Assembly: GCF_007741535.1 (NCBI RefSeq)
Contig: NZ_CP036525.1
Coordinates: 310,001-374,000, forward strand
Origin: Rubripirellula lacrimiformis
GTDB taxonomy: Bacteria > Planctomycetota > Planctomycetia > Pirellulales > Pirellulaceae
Direction: 5' to 3'
Length of the DNA: 64,000 bases
Shown piece after piece: positions 18,299 to 27,471 of this stretch (positions are counted from its first letter, which is position 1; each line of letters starts with the position of its first letter). The position numbers and the translations under genes were made by a program. The notes under the pieces were generated by a model. The model had not been told where the DNA came from and searched no databases. It saw nothing but the letters and a program-made list of their open reading frames with translations.

Positions 18299-20113
18299 GT
18301 GCCAATGCCTGATCTGATTGCCCAAGGCCCGACCAGCGACCAGCGATGGCGACACGAACTGCCCAGCCCAACGGCCGGTGGCGAAACGGTGATCGGCCGA
18401 TCCGGTGCCGATTGGGATGTTCCGTGGGATTCACAGATTTCTCGCAGCCATGTCCGCATCCGATCGCTTTCCGACGATCGGATCGAAGTGCAAGTGATCA
18501 CCGGTGCGCAGAATCCGGTTTTCCATCAGGGACGACAGACGGATCGATTCACGTTGGTGGCGGGCGACCATTTTGTGATCGGTCAGACGACGTTCACGTT
18601 AGCCAATCGGCCGGGGACGTCCGGGGCACCAGTGGCCGTTTCGCCAACCGACGCCGGTGACGTCACCGAACACTCGTTCGATCACATGCTGTTGCGGCGA
18701 CGACACTTTCGTGACGCGGCATCCCGAATTGAGATGCTAAGCCGCTTGCCGGATCTGATCACCGGCAGCCATGGCGACGACGAATTGCTGGTCCGGGTGA
18801 CGGGCGTCCTGTTGCAGTCCACACCGTCGGCATCGGCGGTCGCCATCGTCGCGGCTCACCAGCCGGTGGGGGACGAGAGTCCCGAAATCGATATTTTGCA
18901 CTACGACACGCGAACATTCGCGCGTGGTGAAACGCCGGTCAGTACGCGTTTGGTCCATTCAGCGATCTCGCGGCGAGAAAGCGTGCTGCACCTCTGGTCG
19001 TCGCACCAAAGCGGGGCGGTCGCGTTCACGGCTAGCGACGAAGTTGACTGGGCGTTCTGTGTTCCGCTGCGCAGCGAGGCCTGTCCCGGATGGGCGTTGT
19101 ATGTCAGCGGTCAGTTGATCGCTGACGGTCCGGCCAATTTGAACGAATCGATGCGTGCGGCCCCAGATGACCTGGAAGACGATGTCAAGTTTGCCGAGTT
19201 GGTGGGGACCACGATCGCAAACCTAAGACAAAGTCGTCGCCTGCAACGTCGCCAAGCCGAACTAAGACACTTCTTTGCACCGGTGGTGATGGAAGCCATG
19301 GCTGGTCGCGATCCCGACGAAGTGCTGAAGCCTCGCGAAGCGGACCTTTCGGTCATGTTCTGTGACCTGCGCGGGTTCTCGCGGCGGAGCGAACAGGATT
19401 CGCATGACCTGTTGGAACTGTTGGCCCGTGTAAGTGATGCGTTGGGCGTGATGACGCGGCACATCCTGGACACCGACGGCGTGATCGGCGATTTCCATGG
19501 TGACGCCGCGATGGGATTCTGGGGCTGGCCACTGAAACAAGAGGACAGCGCCATTCGAGCGGCGACCGCGGCGGCTCAGATCCGCAGCGATTATCGACGT
19601 GATTCCGATTCCGGCGGATTCCGTTGTGGGATTGGGATCGCTAGCGGTCGTGCGGTGGCCGGTCGAATCGGTACCGTCGATCAAGTGAAGGTGACGGCGT
19701 TCGGACCGGTGGTCAATTTGTCGGCGCGATTGGAGGGCATCACGAAAGCCTTTGGCGCCGAAATCGTGATCGATTCGGCAACCGCCCAGGCGATCCGCCA
19801 AGCATCCCCGGTCGATCTTCGGACACGTCGCTTGGCACGCGTTCGGCCGGCCGGGTTCCAGACTCCCGTGGATATCTACGAACTGCTGGATCCCTACGAC
19901 GATTCGCAGCCCTCGTTGAGCGAAGAACATATCCAGATCTATGAAGACAGTTTGGACCGTCTGAACGAAGGACTGTGGGACGAGGCCTACGAAATGCTGC
20001 ATTCGTTGCCAGCCTGGGATCGACCCAAGGACGCATTGTTGGCAACGATTCTGAGGCACAATCGTATTCCGCCCGATGGATGGGAGGGTATCATCGACAT
20101 GCCCAAGCTGTAG
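18299..20113 (+). CDS. FHA-GAF class III adenylate/guanylate cyclase
   Basis: The start is either GTG 18299 or ATG 18305. Residues about 25-105 form an FHA phosphothreonine-binding domain (ETVIGRSG ... SRSHVRIRS). A GAF-like sensory region follows at about 140-310, and then a short helix leading into the catalytic domain (about 340-540): LSVMFCDLRGFSRRSE with the first metal Asp, DGVIGDFHGDAAMGFWGWP with the second, and GIASGRAVAGRIGT. It probably makes cAMP or cGMP. The nucleotide-specifying residues are not assigned. The FHA domain suggests control by a Ser/Thr kinase, of which the window encodes one. The C-terminus has a short TPR-like tail. Confidence 0.9.
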   Translation: MPMPDLIAQGPTSDQRWRHELPSPTAGGETVIGRSGADWDVPWDSQISRSHVRIRSLSDDRIEVQVITGAQNPVFHQGRQTDRFTLVAGDHFVIGQTTFTLANRPGTSGAPVAVSPTDAGDVTEHSFDHMLLRRRHFRDAASRIEMLSRLPDLITGSHGDDELLVRVTGVLLQSTPSASAVAIVAAHQPVGDESPEIDILHYDTRTFARGETPVSTRLVHSAISRRESVLHLWSSHQSGAVAFTASDEVDWAFCVPLRSEACPGWALYVSGQLIADGPANLNESMRAAPDDLEDDVKFAELVGTTIANLRQSRRLQRRQAELRHFFAPVVMEAMAGRDPDEVLKPREADLSVMFCDLRGFSRRSEQDSHDLLELLARVSDALGVMTRHILDTDGVIGDFHGDAAMGFWGWPLKQEDSAIRAATAAAQIRSDYRRDSDSGGFRCGIGIASGRAVAGRIGTVDQVKVTAFGPVVNLSARLEGITKAFGAEIVIDSATAQAIRQASPVDLRTRRLARVRPAGFQTPVDIYELLDPYDDSQPSLSEEHIQIYEDSLDRLNEGLWDEAYEMLHSLPAWDRPKDALLATILRHNRIPPDGWEGIIDMPKL

Positions 20114-20185
20114 TGCGGATCGAAGCCCTTTCGTTCCCGCTCGGTTTCCTTCCTTTTCGCTTTGTTTTGACTGCTCCACCGATTC

Positions 20186-20995
20186 GTGTCGCGACCCTCA
20201 CGTACTCCGCCGCCTGTTTCTTCATTGCCGGAACCGCTGCGCCCAGTGGATAACGAATCGGATCAACAACCCGACACTTCGCGGATCAGTGAACCGCCCG
20301 ATCCCCAGTCTTTTTCCGGCACGCCTCGGCGTTTGGTCCGGCTGAAGCTGACTCCGGTCATTTGGGTCATGATCGCTGGCGTGGCGATGTTGGGCGTTCG
20401 GGAAAGGCTGCGAGATCGACCCTCGGCAACCGTGCTGAACTACATCGGGGATGGTCGCTGGGTTCCGATTCGCCATCGCGAACCGATCCAGCAGTTCGAA
20501 TTGTTGGGTGTGCAGGTGCGGCTGCCCGACGGATGGGAACTGTTGTCCAGAACGTCCAACGACCGTGAACTGCGGCCCACGTTTGTCCACCAATCCAGCG
20601 GTTCGATCGTTCAACTGTTTCCGGCTGTCGGCCCGGATCCAATGGCCAGGGACCAAGCCTCGGATTCTGAATCACCACAGGGGCCGGACTCTGCCAAAGA
20701 TTCGTCGCCGCCGGACCAGCCGAAGTCGCCTGTCTTGGCATCCGATTCAGCGGTCACCGTTGCGTCGTCGCCGAAGGTGCGTTGGACCGCGTTTAGCCAG
20801 CGGATGCATGTCGAGATCGCTGATACCGTCGGTGGCACGCTGCCGTTGACTTGGAATCAAGTGGATCCGCGCCGAATCGGGCGCTGGACCGACGGGCGGG
20901 TTCAGGTCGGGATGATCGCAATCTCGCCCCCTACCAAGTCGTCGATCAAGTCCGAAATCGACCAATTCTGTGACAGCATCACCAGCTTGCCCTGA
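20186..20995 (+). CDS. Single-pass membrane protein of unknown function
   Basis: The start GTG at 20186 is uncertain; a GTG at 20246 is an alternative. After a proline-rich cytoplasmic N-terminus comes one hydrophobic helix (LTPVIWVMIAGVAMLG, about residues 55-70). The outer part contains a segment like those handling exported lipoprotein-type domains (FELLGVQVRLPDGWELLSR), a low-complexity Ser/Pro/Asp stretch and a C-terminal domain ending in IDQFCDSITSLP. No known family is recognised. It lies 72 bases after the cyclase gene on the same strand. Confidence 0.7.
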   Translation: MSRPSRTPPPVSSLPEPLRPVDNESDQQPDTSRISEPPDPQSFSGTPRRLVRLKLTPVIWVMIAGVAMLGVRERLRDRPSATVLNYIGDGRWVPIRHREPIQQFELLGVQVRLPDGWELLSRTSNDRELRPTFVHQSSGSIVQLFPAVGPDPMARDQASDSESPQGPDSAKDSSPPDQPKSPVLASDSAVTVASSPKVRWTAFSQRMHVEIADTVGGTLPLTWNQVDPRRIGRWTDGRVQVGMIAISPPTKSSIKSEIDQFCDSITSLP

Positions 20996-21284
20996 CGGTC
21001 GCGCCCGACCGGTGACCGTGTGGGGCGCATCGCATTGTCCCATTCCCGTCAGCGTTGAATCCGGGGCCCGTGAACGTTAAATCCGGGTTCAGCAGTGCAT
21101 CCGGGATAAAAGGGCATCCGGCATCAAGCGGCATAAGCCTCCAAATTCGCGGTGTTCGCATGCGATGGTGATTTTCCGCTCTCTGCCCACTCTGCGAACC
21201 GGCGGATAAGACTAGAATGTCCGCTAGGTTGCCCAACGTGTGCAATCCGATTCTCTTGACTGATCCACGCATTCCTGGTTTTCA

Positions 21285-23183
21285 ATGCATCGCGTCGGCC
21301 CACTTCTTGCACCTACATTCTTTGCGTTGGCAGCTACTTTCGTCGGGGCACCGAGCGTCTTGCAGGCTCAGTGGTCCGCGTCGGAACGTGACCAACTTGC
21401 GCAGCAAATGGACGATGCCGCCGCCAATGTCGATCCGGACAAGTTTCCGGGATTGGACGAGGCCAGTCAAAACGTGTCGGCCAGCATGGCCAAGGCCGAG
21501 GAATTTTTGGTCCGTCAAACCGATGCGGAAAACGCGGCCGCGTGGCTGCAGTACCTCGATTTTGGCCCGCTGCGTGACATCCTTGGTACCGAGGATTCCG
21601 CCGTTGCCGCCGCTCGCGAGGCAATCGACATGCGTTACCGTCTGGTGGGGACGACGCCCGGTTTGGAACTGACCGTGCTAAGGAATCTTAGATCCGACCT
21701 TGAGCAATTGATCGAAGCGGTGCGGCTGCGTGATCCGGATCGCGCGAAGGACCTGGTCGCCAAGCAGATGACAGCGATCGCTGAAAAGATTCGCGAAATG
21801 GACGACAGCCCGTCGGCCGATGATGTATCGACTTTGGGGGCCGTGATCGGCCTGCTGAAGTCGTCGGGGCAAGCGGATGATGTGGTCCAGTCGGTTCGCA
21901 ACCGATTCGGCCGACCCAACATGGCGGTGCTGGTGGGCGAATCGACCGTCCAGTCGTTGGTCAACCGAGCCGTCGATCAAACTCGACCAGTCCGCGATTG
22001 CATCCTTGGCACCCGCATCGTCGGGAACGCCTCGTTGAACGGTTTTGTAACCGCAGACCTGGTCCCAGCACTGGGGGAATTCCAGATTCAAGTTGCGTTG
22101 ACCGGGTGCGTGTCCAGCATCAACACCGGCTACAACGGTCCGGTTGTGCTGCGAACCTCGGGTGTCGGAAGCGTTTATGTCAGTCGTGTGTTGCACATCC
22201 GCGAATCGGGTGTGGCTGCCGATCCGGCGATGGTGCAGGCATCACTTCGCACCAACATCGATGCAATCGAGCACCGGATGCGTCTGGTACGCCGAATCGC
22301 TCGCAAAAAGGCCGCCGAACAGAAGCCGGGGGCCGACCGCATTGCCGTCGAAAAACTTCGCACGCAAGTCGGTGCCCAGTTTGTGAAAGAAACTGACCAA
22401 GCGTCCGCGATAACCGCGCCCGACGTATTGGCAAAGGTCCGGCCAATCCTGAAACGGTTGTCCTTGGACGAACCGACCCGCACATTGGGATCCACCGATC
22501 AGGAACTGTTCATTGATTCCACGCTGCGAAGAAGCGATCAGTTGGCATCCGTGGTTTCGCGGCCGTTCATCAGCAACGCCTTTGACGCGGCGGTTCAAAT
22601 TCACGAATCGGCGATCGACAATGCGGTGATGCCCATGTTGGCCGGTCGAACGCTTCGCGAGGGAGAGTTGGCCGGATTCGTCGAAAACACTGGTTTGAAA
22701 ATCGACCCCAAGCCGGTTGCCGCGACCGAGGACGAAAGTGCCGAAGATGACGATGAAGAACCCTTCGAGATCACCTTTGCACGTCTTCGCCCGGTCATCT
22801 TCGAAGCCCGAGACCAGACCCTGCGAGTCGGAGTCCGGGGGACACGTTTCGCCCAAGGAAGTCGTGAACTGAAGCGAACGATGGAGATCACCGCCGTCTA
22901 CGAACCGGCTCGTACCGAAGATGGCACGATGTTGCTGCTACGCAAAGACGATGTCGAGGTTACCTTCCCCGGTTCGGGAAACCGATTGTCGGTTAGTCAG
23001 GCCGGTTTGAAGCGGACGATCCAGAACAAGTTCGCAAAAGTGTTTCCCGAAGTCCTGCTGGACCGCACGCTGACCGTCCCTGCGACTGTCGAAATGGAAG
23101 CACTTCGTGGGCGTTCCTATCGGCCCGAAGTCATCGATGCCAAAGACGGTTGGTTGTCCATCGGCGTCGCCGCGATCAACTAA
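21285..23183 (+). CDS. Secreted protein of unknown function
   Basis: 632 residues with a signal peptide (LLAPTFFALAATFVGAPSV, cleavage near LQAQW). No recognised domain. The first third is helical and Ala/Glu-rich. The middle contains INTGYNGPVVLRTSGVGSVY and a run of charged helices (IEHRMRLVRRIARKKAAEQK). An acidic cluster (EDESAEDDDEE) is at about 485. The C-terminus looks like a beta-rich domain (LRVGVRGTRFAQGSRELK ... DGWLSIGVAAIN). Composition and codon use match the neighbours, so it is a genuine gene, probably a lineage-specific periplasmic or surface protein. Confidence 0.8.
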   Translation: MHRVGPLLAPTFFALAATFVGAPSVLQAQWSASERDQLAQQMDDAAANVDPDKFPGLDEASQNVSASMAKAEEFLVRQTDAENAAAWLQYLDFGPLRDILGTEDSAVAAAREAIDMRYRLVGTTPGLELTVLRNLRSDLEQLIEAVRLRDPDRAKDLVAKQMTAIAEKIREMDDSPSADDVSTLGAVIGLLKSSGQADDVVQSVRNRFGRPNMAVLVGESTVQSLVNRAVDQTRPVRDCILGTRIVGNASLNGFVTADLVPALGEFQIQVALTGCVSSINTGYNGPVVLRTSGVGSVYVSRVLHIRESGVAADPAMVQASLRTNIDAIEHRMRLVRRIARKKAAEQKPGADRIAVEKLRTQVGAQFVKETDQASAITAPDVLAKVRPILKRLSLDEPTRTLGSTDQELFIDSTLRRSDQLASVVSRPFISNAFDAAVQIHESAIDNAVMPMLAGRTLREGELAGFVENTGLKIDPKPVAATEDESAEDDDEEPFEITFARLRPVIFEARDQTLRVGVRGTRFAQGSRELKRTMEITAVYEPARTEDGTMLLLRKDDVEVTFPGSGNRLSVSQAGLKRTIQNKFAKVFPEVLLDRTLTVPATVEMEALRGRSYRPEVIDAKDGWLSIGVAAIN

Positions 23184-23339
23184 TCGCACATCGTCGCTTT
23201 GCACCATTCGCCCCTACCACGTAGCCCAGGATTCCAGCCTGGTCGTCACGTCTCCCCGTCGGGACCGTCTGGCCGAGTTGGGCATGGCCCAGGACGAGAT
23301 CAGGTGGCCGGTGCATCCGGTAGATGGTCCAGGGCCTGA

Positions 23340-23480
23340 TCCCAGGTCGCGAAATCTTTCAAGCACATCGGAGCCTGCAAGTTCTTTTGCAAGCCGCAGC
23401 ACCGCAGGATCATGGAAATTGACCACGTCGCATGCTCTTAGAAAGTCATTGGGATCAGCAAGCATCGCGGCCGGCTGATT
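23340..23480 (-). pseudogene. Possible relic of a protein-coding gene
   Basis: On the minus strand the sequence reads LADPNDFLRACDVVNFHDPA then VLRLAKELAGSDVLE before losing protein-like character. This resembles the first conserved segment of transglutaminase-like domain proteins (a 'visual' DxxHPAV..LA.EL pattern), but the catalytic part is absent. A second frame gives LKDFATWDQALDHLPDAPAT followed by a stop, which could be the end of the same or another gene. The upstream side runs straight into repeat copy C. The assignment is weak and rests on pattern recognition only. Confidence 0.25.
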
Positions 23481-23565
23481 GTGTGAGCCGCGACGCGTGA
23501 GCGGCCGGGAATTTCCCATTGCCTCATCACTGCGTTGAACGTTCGACAAATCAGCGGCCCGACAG
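23471..23565 (-). repeat. Dispersed intergenic repeat, copy C (short, diverged)
   Basis: The reverse complement contains TTCCCGGCCGCTCACGCG followed by TCGCGGCT, identical to copy B over 26 bases. Before it are weaker matches (TTTGTCGA, GAGGC). The core GCCGC...GCGGC can form a hairpin. It is in the inverse orientation to copies A and B, again between converging genes. Confidence 0.65.
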
Positions 23566-23769
23566 CCACGGTTGCTAGGTTCAACCGAGGTGCTGCCCAA
23601 TCCTTCCTGTCGTCCTGCTTCGCAGCAGCTTAGGAAAGATGGTGGATCACCGCCACGAAGCAATAGGTTGGTTCTACATTCAGTGGAATTGTACCCATGC
23701 CCGTCTCCAAAGTGCACCGGAAATCACGCTGCAACTAGCGTCATGGATCATTAGGCAACGGTTGTCGCG

Positions 23770-24093
23770 TTAAAGTTGGCCAAGCGGAAGCAAGAAGTTC
23801 GCGAGCATCAGCAAGCATGCCGCCACCATGAAAATCCAGGCGATCGTATAGATGCGAAGGCGGTAGAGAACAGGCATCAGGATGATGGTGGCACTCAAAA
23901 CGCAGAGCCAGAAAATCGCGTAGGTTCTGGCGGTCGCAATGGCAGCCGACGGCCAATCGGATCGCAATGCATCAACGTTGCGGAAGACGCCAGCCAAGAA
24001 ACAGCAAAGGAATGTGGTCGCCGCTATGAAAGCACGCAGACCAAACTGCGGCTTCGCGTTCATTTGGTTACGGTCGACTGTTCGCGTCACCAT
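23770..24093 (-). CDS. Small membrane protein of unknown function
   Basis: Up to 107 residues with three hydrophobic segments. The stretch KPQFGLRAFIAATTFLCCFL resembles the short (R)PQFSLR-type membrane leader seen in many planctomycete hypothetical proteins. The start may be ATG 24093, which overlaps the upstream gene's stop as ATGGTGA, or the internal ATG at 24063. The overlap suggests translational coupling with the next entry. No function can be assigned. Confidence 0.6.
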   Translation of the reverse strand: MVTRTVDRNQMNAKPQFGLRAFIAATTFLCCFLAGVFRNVDALRSDWPSAAIATARTYAIFWLCVLSATIILMPVLYRLRIYTIAWIFMVAACLLMLANFLLPLGQL

Positions 24094-24500
24094 CCCATTG
24101 CCACAAAATAGACGTGTCCATCGTGGAATGCCGCCATCGCATAGTAGTCGCCGTCGTGTTCAAACCGGGCGCCGACAAGTGACCTAGGTGGCGTCCACCA
24201 AGTTGCGTCACATGCGGTCCACGAAATCGGAAGACTTTCGTCGTCAGCGCCGTAGGTGCGAGTGAGGTCAAGGCGTTTGGCGAACGCGTCAAAGTCCGAT
24301 TCGTTGATGCGTGCCCGCAGACAGCGCTGAAAGTCGGAACCGAATCGGGAATCCTGGTAGTGCTCCTGGACGCCCGTCGCGGTCCATGGCAAGGCGCGTC
24401 GCGCCCGCGACAGCATGATGAAACGCCCGCTGCATACCAACAGCATGATGAAGAGGCAAACCAAACATCCGATTGTTATGCGTTTCAATTTTGTCCGCAC
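24087..24500 (-). CDS. Small membrane-anchored protein of unknown function
   Basis: 137 residues. The N-terminus has basic residues and one hydrophobic helix (IGCLVCLFIMLLVCSG). The rest is soluble and ends in a beta-like segment (FEHDGDYYAMAAFHDGHVYF). No family is recognised. Its stop overlaps the start of the downstream small membrane protein, so the two probably form a pair. Coding is supported by the overlap, the membrane topology and the lack of competing frames. Confidence 0.6.
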   Translation of the reverse strand: MRTKLKRITIGCLVCLFIMLLVCSGRFIMLSRARRALPWTATGVQEHYQDSRFGSDFQRCLRARINESDFDAFAKRLDLTRTYGADDESLPISWTACDATWWTPPRSLVGARFEHDGDYYAMAAFHDGHVYFVAMGW

Positions 24501-25042
24501 AACCGAGAGGGTTTACGTCCCGTCTGAAACATCAGCAAACGGTTTGAACGGTTGGTCAGTTTACCGAGCCGACGAGGCCAGATCAAACAGCGAAGGTATT
24601 CCTGTCGACTTGTTCTGCAAAATCTAGGTGGTCCACAGGGAAGCAATCGATGGATACTGCATCGTCGATCCAACCAAGCTGTGTTCGATACCGCCCAAAC
24701 GGCGAGCATCAAGAGCGGCCCAGGGAGAGCTGCCCAGACGGGTTTGGAGCCCAGCGACCATCAACGATCGACATCTTTCGAATCCAAAAGGCGGGTCCAG
24801 CACTGGGATGTGACCTTCTGGAACGGCACTCGACGTTTCGCTTTTTACAGTGCGACGGATTTCGCCGTCTGTTTCAAGTAGAATTCGACCTGGAAGAACG
24901 GACTCAGGCTGCGGTGGCGTGGATCACGCAGATCCTACCGCTCGGCACCGGTTGATTCAGGCCACGCCATCGACGCAGCCGTTTCGTGCCTTTCAGAAAT
25001 CCACCTCGCTAGCTTGCCGAAGGGCCACGCCGGGGTGATTGG
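24501..25042. other. Gene-poor gap
   Basis: Lies between the divergent small membrane pair and the NlpC/P60 gene. Short open frames exist on both strands (for example 24552-24881 plus) but none has a plausible composition, start or family resemblance. Base composition is slightly lower in GC than in the neighbouring genes. It presumably contains promoters for both flanking units. Confidence 0.4.
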
Positions 25043-26266
25043 ATGTGCCATCCCATTCGCGGAAGAACCTTGATGATCCTGCTGCTGTTGCTCGCTTGTT
25101 CGTTTGCTACCGAATCGACGCCTACCGTTTCCGAACTGAATGGTCTGTTGGAATCGGTGCGCCAAACGCATGCACCGGATACTCGCATCGAATTGTGGGA
25201 TGTTCATGTCCATGAAGCACAAGGGACTTGGCAGGTGCGAGGAAACCTGTCCAGCCAGGAAGCGATGGATGCTGTTCAGCGGGCGCTTCAGAAGCGGTAT
25301 CCAGATGTCGACAATCAGCTGGTCCTGCTTCCCGAAGACCAGACCGGATCGTTGGTCAATGCGTTGGTCAACAATTCGGTGATCCATTTGCGCCGAGAAC
25401 CCAGCAGCACCAAAGAACTTGTGACTCAGGCTTTGCTGGGCACGCCTGTCCGGATTCTGAAAACAGAGAGCGGCAAGAGTCTGATCCAAGTTCCCGACGG
25501 ATACCTCGGCTGGGTGAACGCTGCGGAGCTGCATCGTGTTGATCAGGCGGAACTGGACGCCTATAGGGATGCAGAGAAAGTCATTTATACGGTCCAGTCG
25601 GGACGGTCCTACAGTGACCCGGATGTGAACTCGATTCCGATGTCCGACCTGGTCATCGGGAACATGGTTTGCAAGGTTTCAGAGGAGTCTGGGTTCACCC
25701 AGATCCGTTACCCCGATGGGCGTCTGGGGTGGGTGGATAGCGGCGATCTTCTTCCGGCAGTTGCGGTCTTTCATCAACAGACGATGAAGGAACGTCTTGT
25801 TCAAACAGCCCTGAAGTTTCATGGAATTCCTTATCTGTGGGGCGGAACCTCGTCCAAAAACATCGATTGCAGCGGACTGATATGCAACGTCTATTTCATG
25901 AACGGGATCCAGTTGCCAAGGGACGCAAACATGCAGGCCCAAGTCGGCCGGGAACTGACGACCGACTTTGTCGCGGACGCGTTGCAGCCAGGTGATCTGC
26001 TATTCTTTGGCAGGAAGGCAGCGGGGAAAGTGAAACAGAAGGTAAGCCATGTGGCGATGTACATCGGTGATGGGCAATACATTCATTCAGCCGGTTATCG
26101 GGAACGCGTCAGCATCAATAGCATGGACAGCACCCAAGCCAATTTCATCGAGAGCTACCCCGCGATATTCGTGAAAGCTGTCCGGATCGTTGGCGAACCG
26201 CATGATGGTTTTCGGCCCATCCCAGAGAATGCCTTTTACAAAGAAATCATCGGGAGCACAGAATGA
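25043..26266 (+). CDS. Exported NlpC/P60 cell-wall peptidase with SH3-like domains (YkfC-like)
   Basis: The start at 25043 gives a basic n-region, hydrophobic core and lipobox-like LLLAC, suggesting a lipoprotein. ATG 25073, with GGAAG upstream, is the alternative. Two bacterial SH3-like segments (LGTPVRILKTESGKSLIQVP ending GYLGWV; IGNMVCKVSEESGF ending RLGWVD) precede the C40 catalytic domain. The catalytic Cys276 lies in NIDCSGLICN, with His336 in VSHVAMYIGDG and His348 in YIHSAG. By analogy with YkfC it should cut the gamma-D-Glu to diamino-acid bond in muropeptides. Its stop overlaps the next gene's start (ATGA), and that gene is a dipeptide epimerase, matching the ykf peptide-salvage logic. 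Confidence 0.9.
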   Translation: MCHPIRGRTLMILLLLLACSFATESTPTVSELNGLLESVRQTHAPDTRIELWDVHVHEAQGTWQVRGNLSSQEAMDAVQRALQKRYPDVDNQLVLLPEDQTGSLVNALVNNSVIHLRREPSSTKELVTQALLGTPVRILKTESGKSLIQVPDGYLGWVNAAELHRVDQAELDAYRDAEKVIYTVQSGRSYSDPDVNSIPMSDLVIGNMVCKVSEESGFTQIRYPDGRLGWVDSGDLLPAVAVFHQQTMKERLVQTALKFHGIPYLWGGTSSKNIDCSGLICNVYFMNGIQLPRDANMQAQVGRELTTDFVADALQPGDLLFFGRKAAGKVKQKVSHVAMYIGDGQYIHSAGYRERVSINSMDSTQANFIESYPAIFVKAVRIVGEPHDGFRPIPENAFYKEIIGSTE

Positions 26267-27420
26267 AGAATCAACGACGAGTCTTTCTGAAAGGCTTAGC
26301 AACGGCTTCCTTGGCGACCGCACTTCCGTGGACCAAGTGCGCTGCAAAAGAAAAGGACGCGTCCCCCGCGATGGTGCCGGCGGTGATCGGTAGCGGGAAA
26401 ATGAAGCTCAGCTTCCGGCCCTATGAACTGCAGCTAGAACACACCTTTACCGTCGCTGGAAACTCCCGGGACACCACTCCCGTGGTGCTTGTGGAGATTC
26501 AGTACGAGGGACACACCGGCTATGGCGAAGCATCGATGCCTCCCTACTTGGGCGAGTCCCAGGAGTCGGTGATCCGATTTCTTCGCAAGGTGAAGTTGGA
26601 CCAGTTCAAGGACCCCTTTCTGTTGGATGACATTCTGGCGTACGTCGATTCGCTGGACGAAGGCAACCGAGCGGCGAAGGCCTGTGTCGACATTGCCCTG
26701 CATGATCTGATTGGCAAGTTGGTCGACAAGCCGCTTCACAAATTGTGGGGAATCAATCCGGCGAACACACCAATGACCTCCTTTACCATCGGGATCGACA
26801 CCCCGGAAATGGTCAAGAAAAAGACAGCAGAGGCTGCCCGATTCAAGGTGTTGAAGGTCAAGTTGGGCGGAGGGAATGACCGGGAAATGATCCAGTCCGT
26901 GCGTTCGGTGACGGACGTGCCCATCTATGTGGATGTGAACCAGGGCTGGAGCGATAAGCATCAGGCATTGGACATGGTGCACTGGTTGGCAGAACAGGGC
27001 ACTGAGTTTGTGGAGCAGCCGCTCCCCAAAACTGCGGTCGCCGATTTGACTTGGTTGACAGCCAACAGCCCCCTACCCATCATCGCCGACGAAGCCTTTC
27101 AGCGGCTAGGCGACATCGCTGCTTTCCAGGGCGTCTACTCCGGCATCAATATCAAACTGATGAAGAGCACAGGGCTGCGCGAGGCTCAGAAGATGATCAC
27201 CGTCGCCCGAGCACTGGACATGAAGGTGATGATTGGATGCATGACAGAGACCTCCTGCGCCGTATCGGCAGCCGCACAATTGTCGCCGCTGGTGGACTGG
27301 GCCGACCTGGATGGGAACCTGCTGATCACCAATGATCTCTACGAAGGAGTGGAGGTGATCGAGGGTAAGTTGACGCTGAACGATTTGCCCGGCATTGGAA
27401 TCCGAAAACGCGACGTCTGA
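26263..27420 (+). CDS. L-Ala-D/L-Glu (dipeptide) epimerase with Tat signal
   Basis: Enolase superfamily, muconate-lactonizing subgroup. KVK at 198-200 and Lys298 (INIKLMK) are the two acid/base lysines. Asp224 (VDVNQGW), Glu251 (FVEQPLP) and Asp276 (IADEAF) are the Mg ligands. The capping domain precedes (about 47-170). The N-terminus QRRVFLKGLATASLATALP is a twin-arginine signal, unlike the cytoplasmic E. coli and Bacillus enzymes, so the folded protein should act outside the cytoplasm. It probably converts L-Ala-D-Glu released from peptidoglycan into L-Ala-L-Glu. It is translationally coupled to the NlpC/P60 gene. Confidence 0.9.
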   Translation: MKNQRRVFLKGLATASLATALPWTKCAAKEKDASPAMVPAVIGSGKMKLSFRPYELQLEHTFTVAGNSRDTTPVVLVEIQYEGHTGYGEASMPPYLGESQESVIRFLRKVKLDQFKDPFLLDDILAYVDSLDEGNRAAKACVDIALHDLIGKLVDKPLHKLWGINPANTPMTSFTIGIDTPEMVKKKTAEAARFKVLKVKLGGGNDREMIQSVRSVTDVPIYVDVNQGWSDKHQALDMVHWLAEQGTEFVEQPLPKTAVADLTWLTANSPLPIIADEAFQRLGDIAAFQGVYSGINIKLMKSTGLREAQKMITVARALDMKVMIGCMTETSCAVSAAAQLSPLVDWADLDGNLLITNDLYEGVEVIEGKLTLNDLPGIGIRKRDV

Positions 27421-27471
27421 TTCAAGCCGCTTCGATGCTAGTCGCCAACAAACAGCCAAGCATTGGGATCT

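Larger units (their letters stand above)
23184..23769. other. Gene-poor convergent gap with repeat and possible gene relic
   Basis: Lies between the converging secreted protein and the small membrane protein pair. It contains dispersed repeat copy C and a stretch on the minus strand that still reads like protein (see the separate entry). No intact gene with a plausible start is seen. Confidence 0.5.

Noticed and set aside
24552-24881. A 109-codon plus-strand frame in the gap before the NlpC/P60 gene
   Set aside because: No domain, no ribosome site and an atypical composition. A relic cannot be excluded but there is nothing to support a call.
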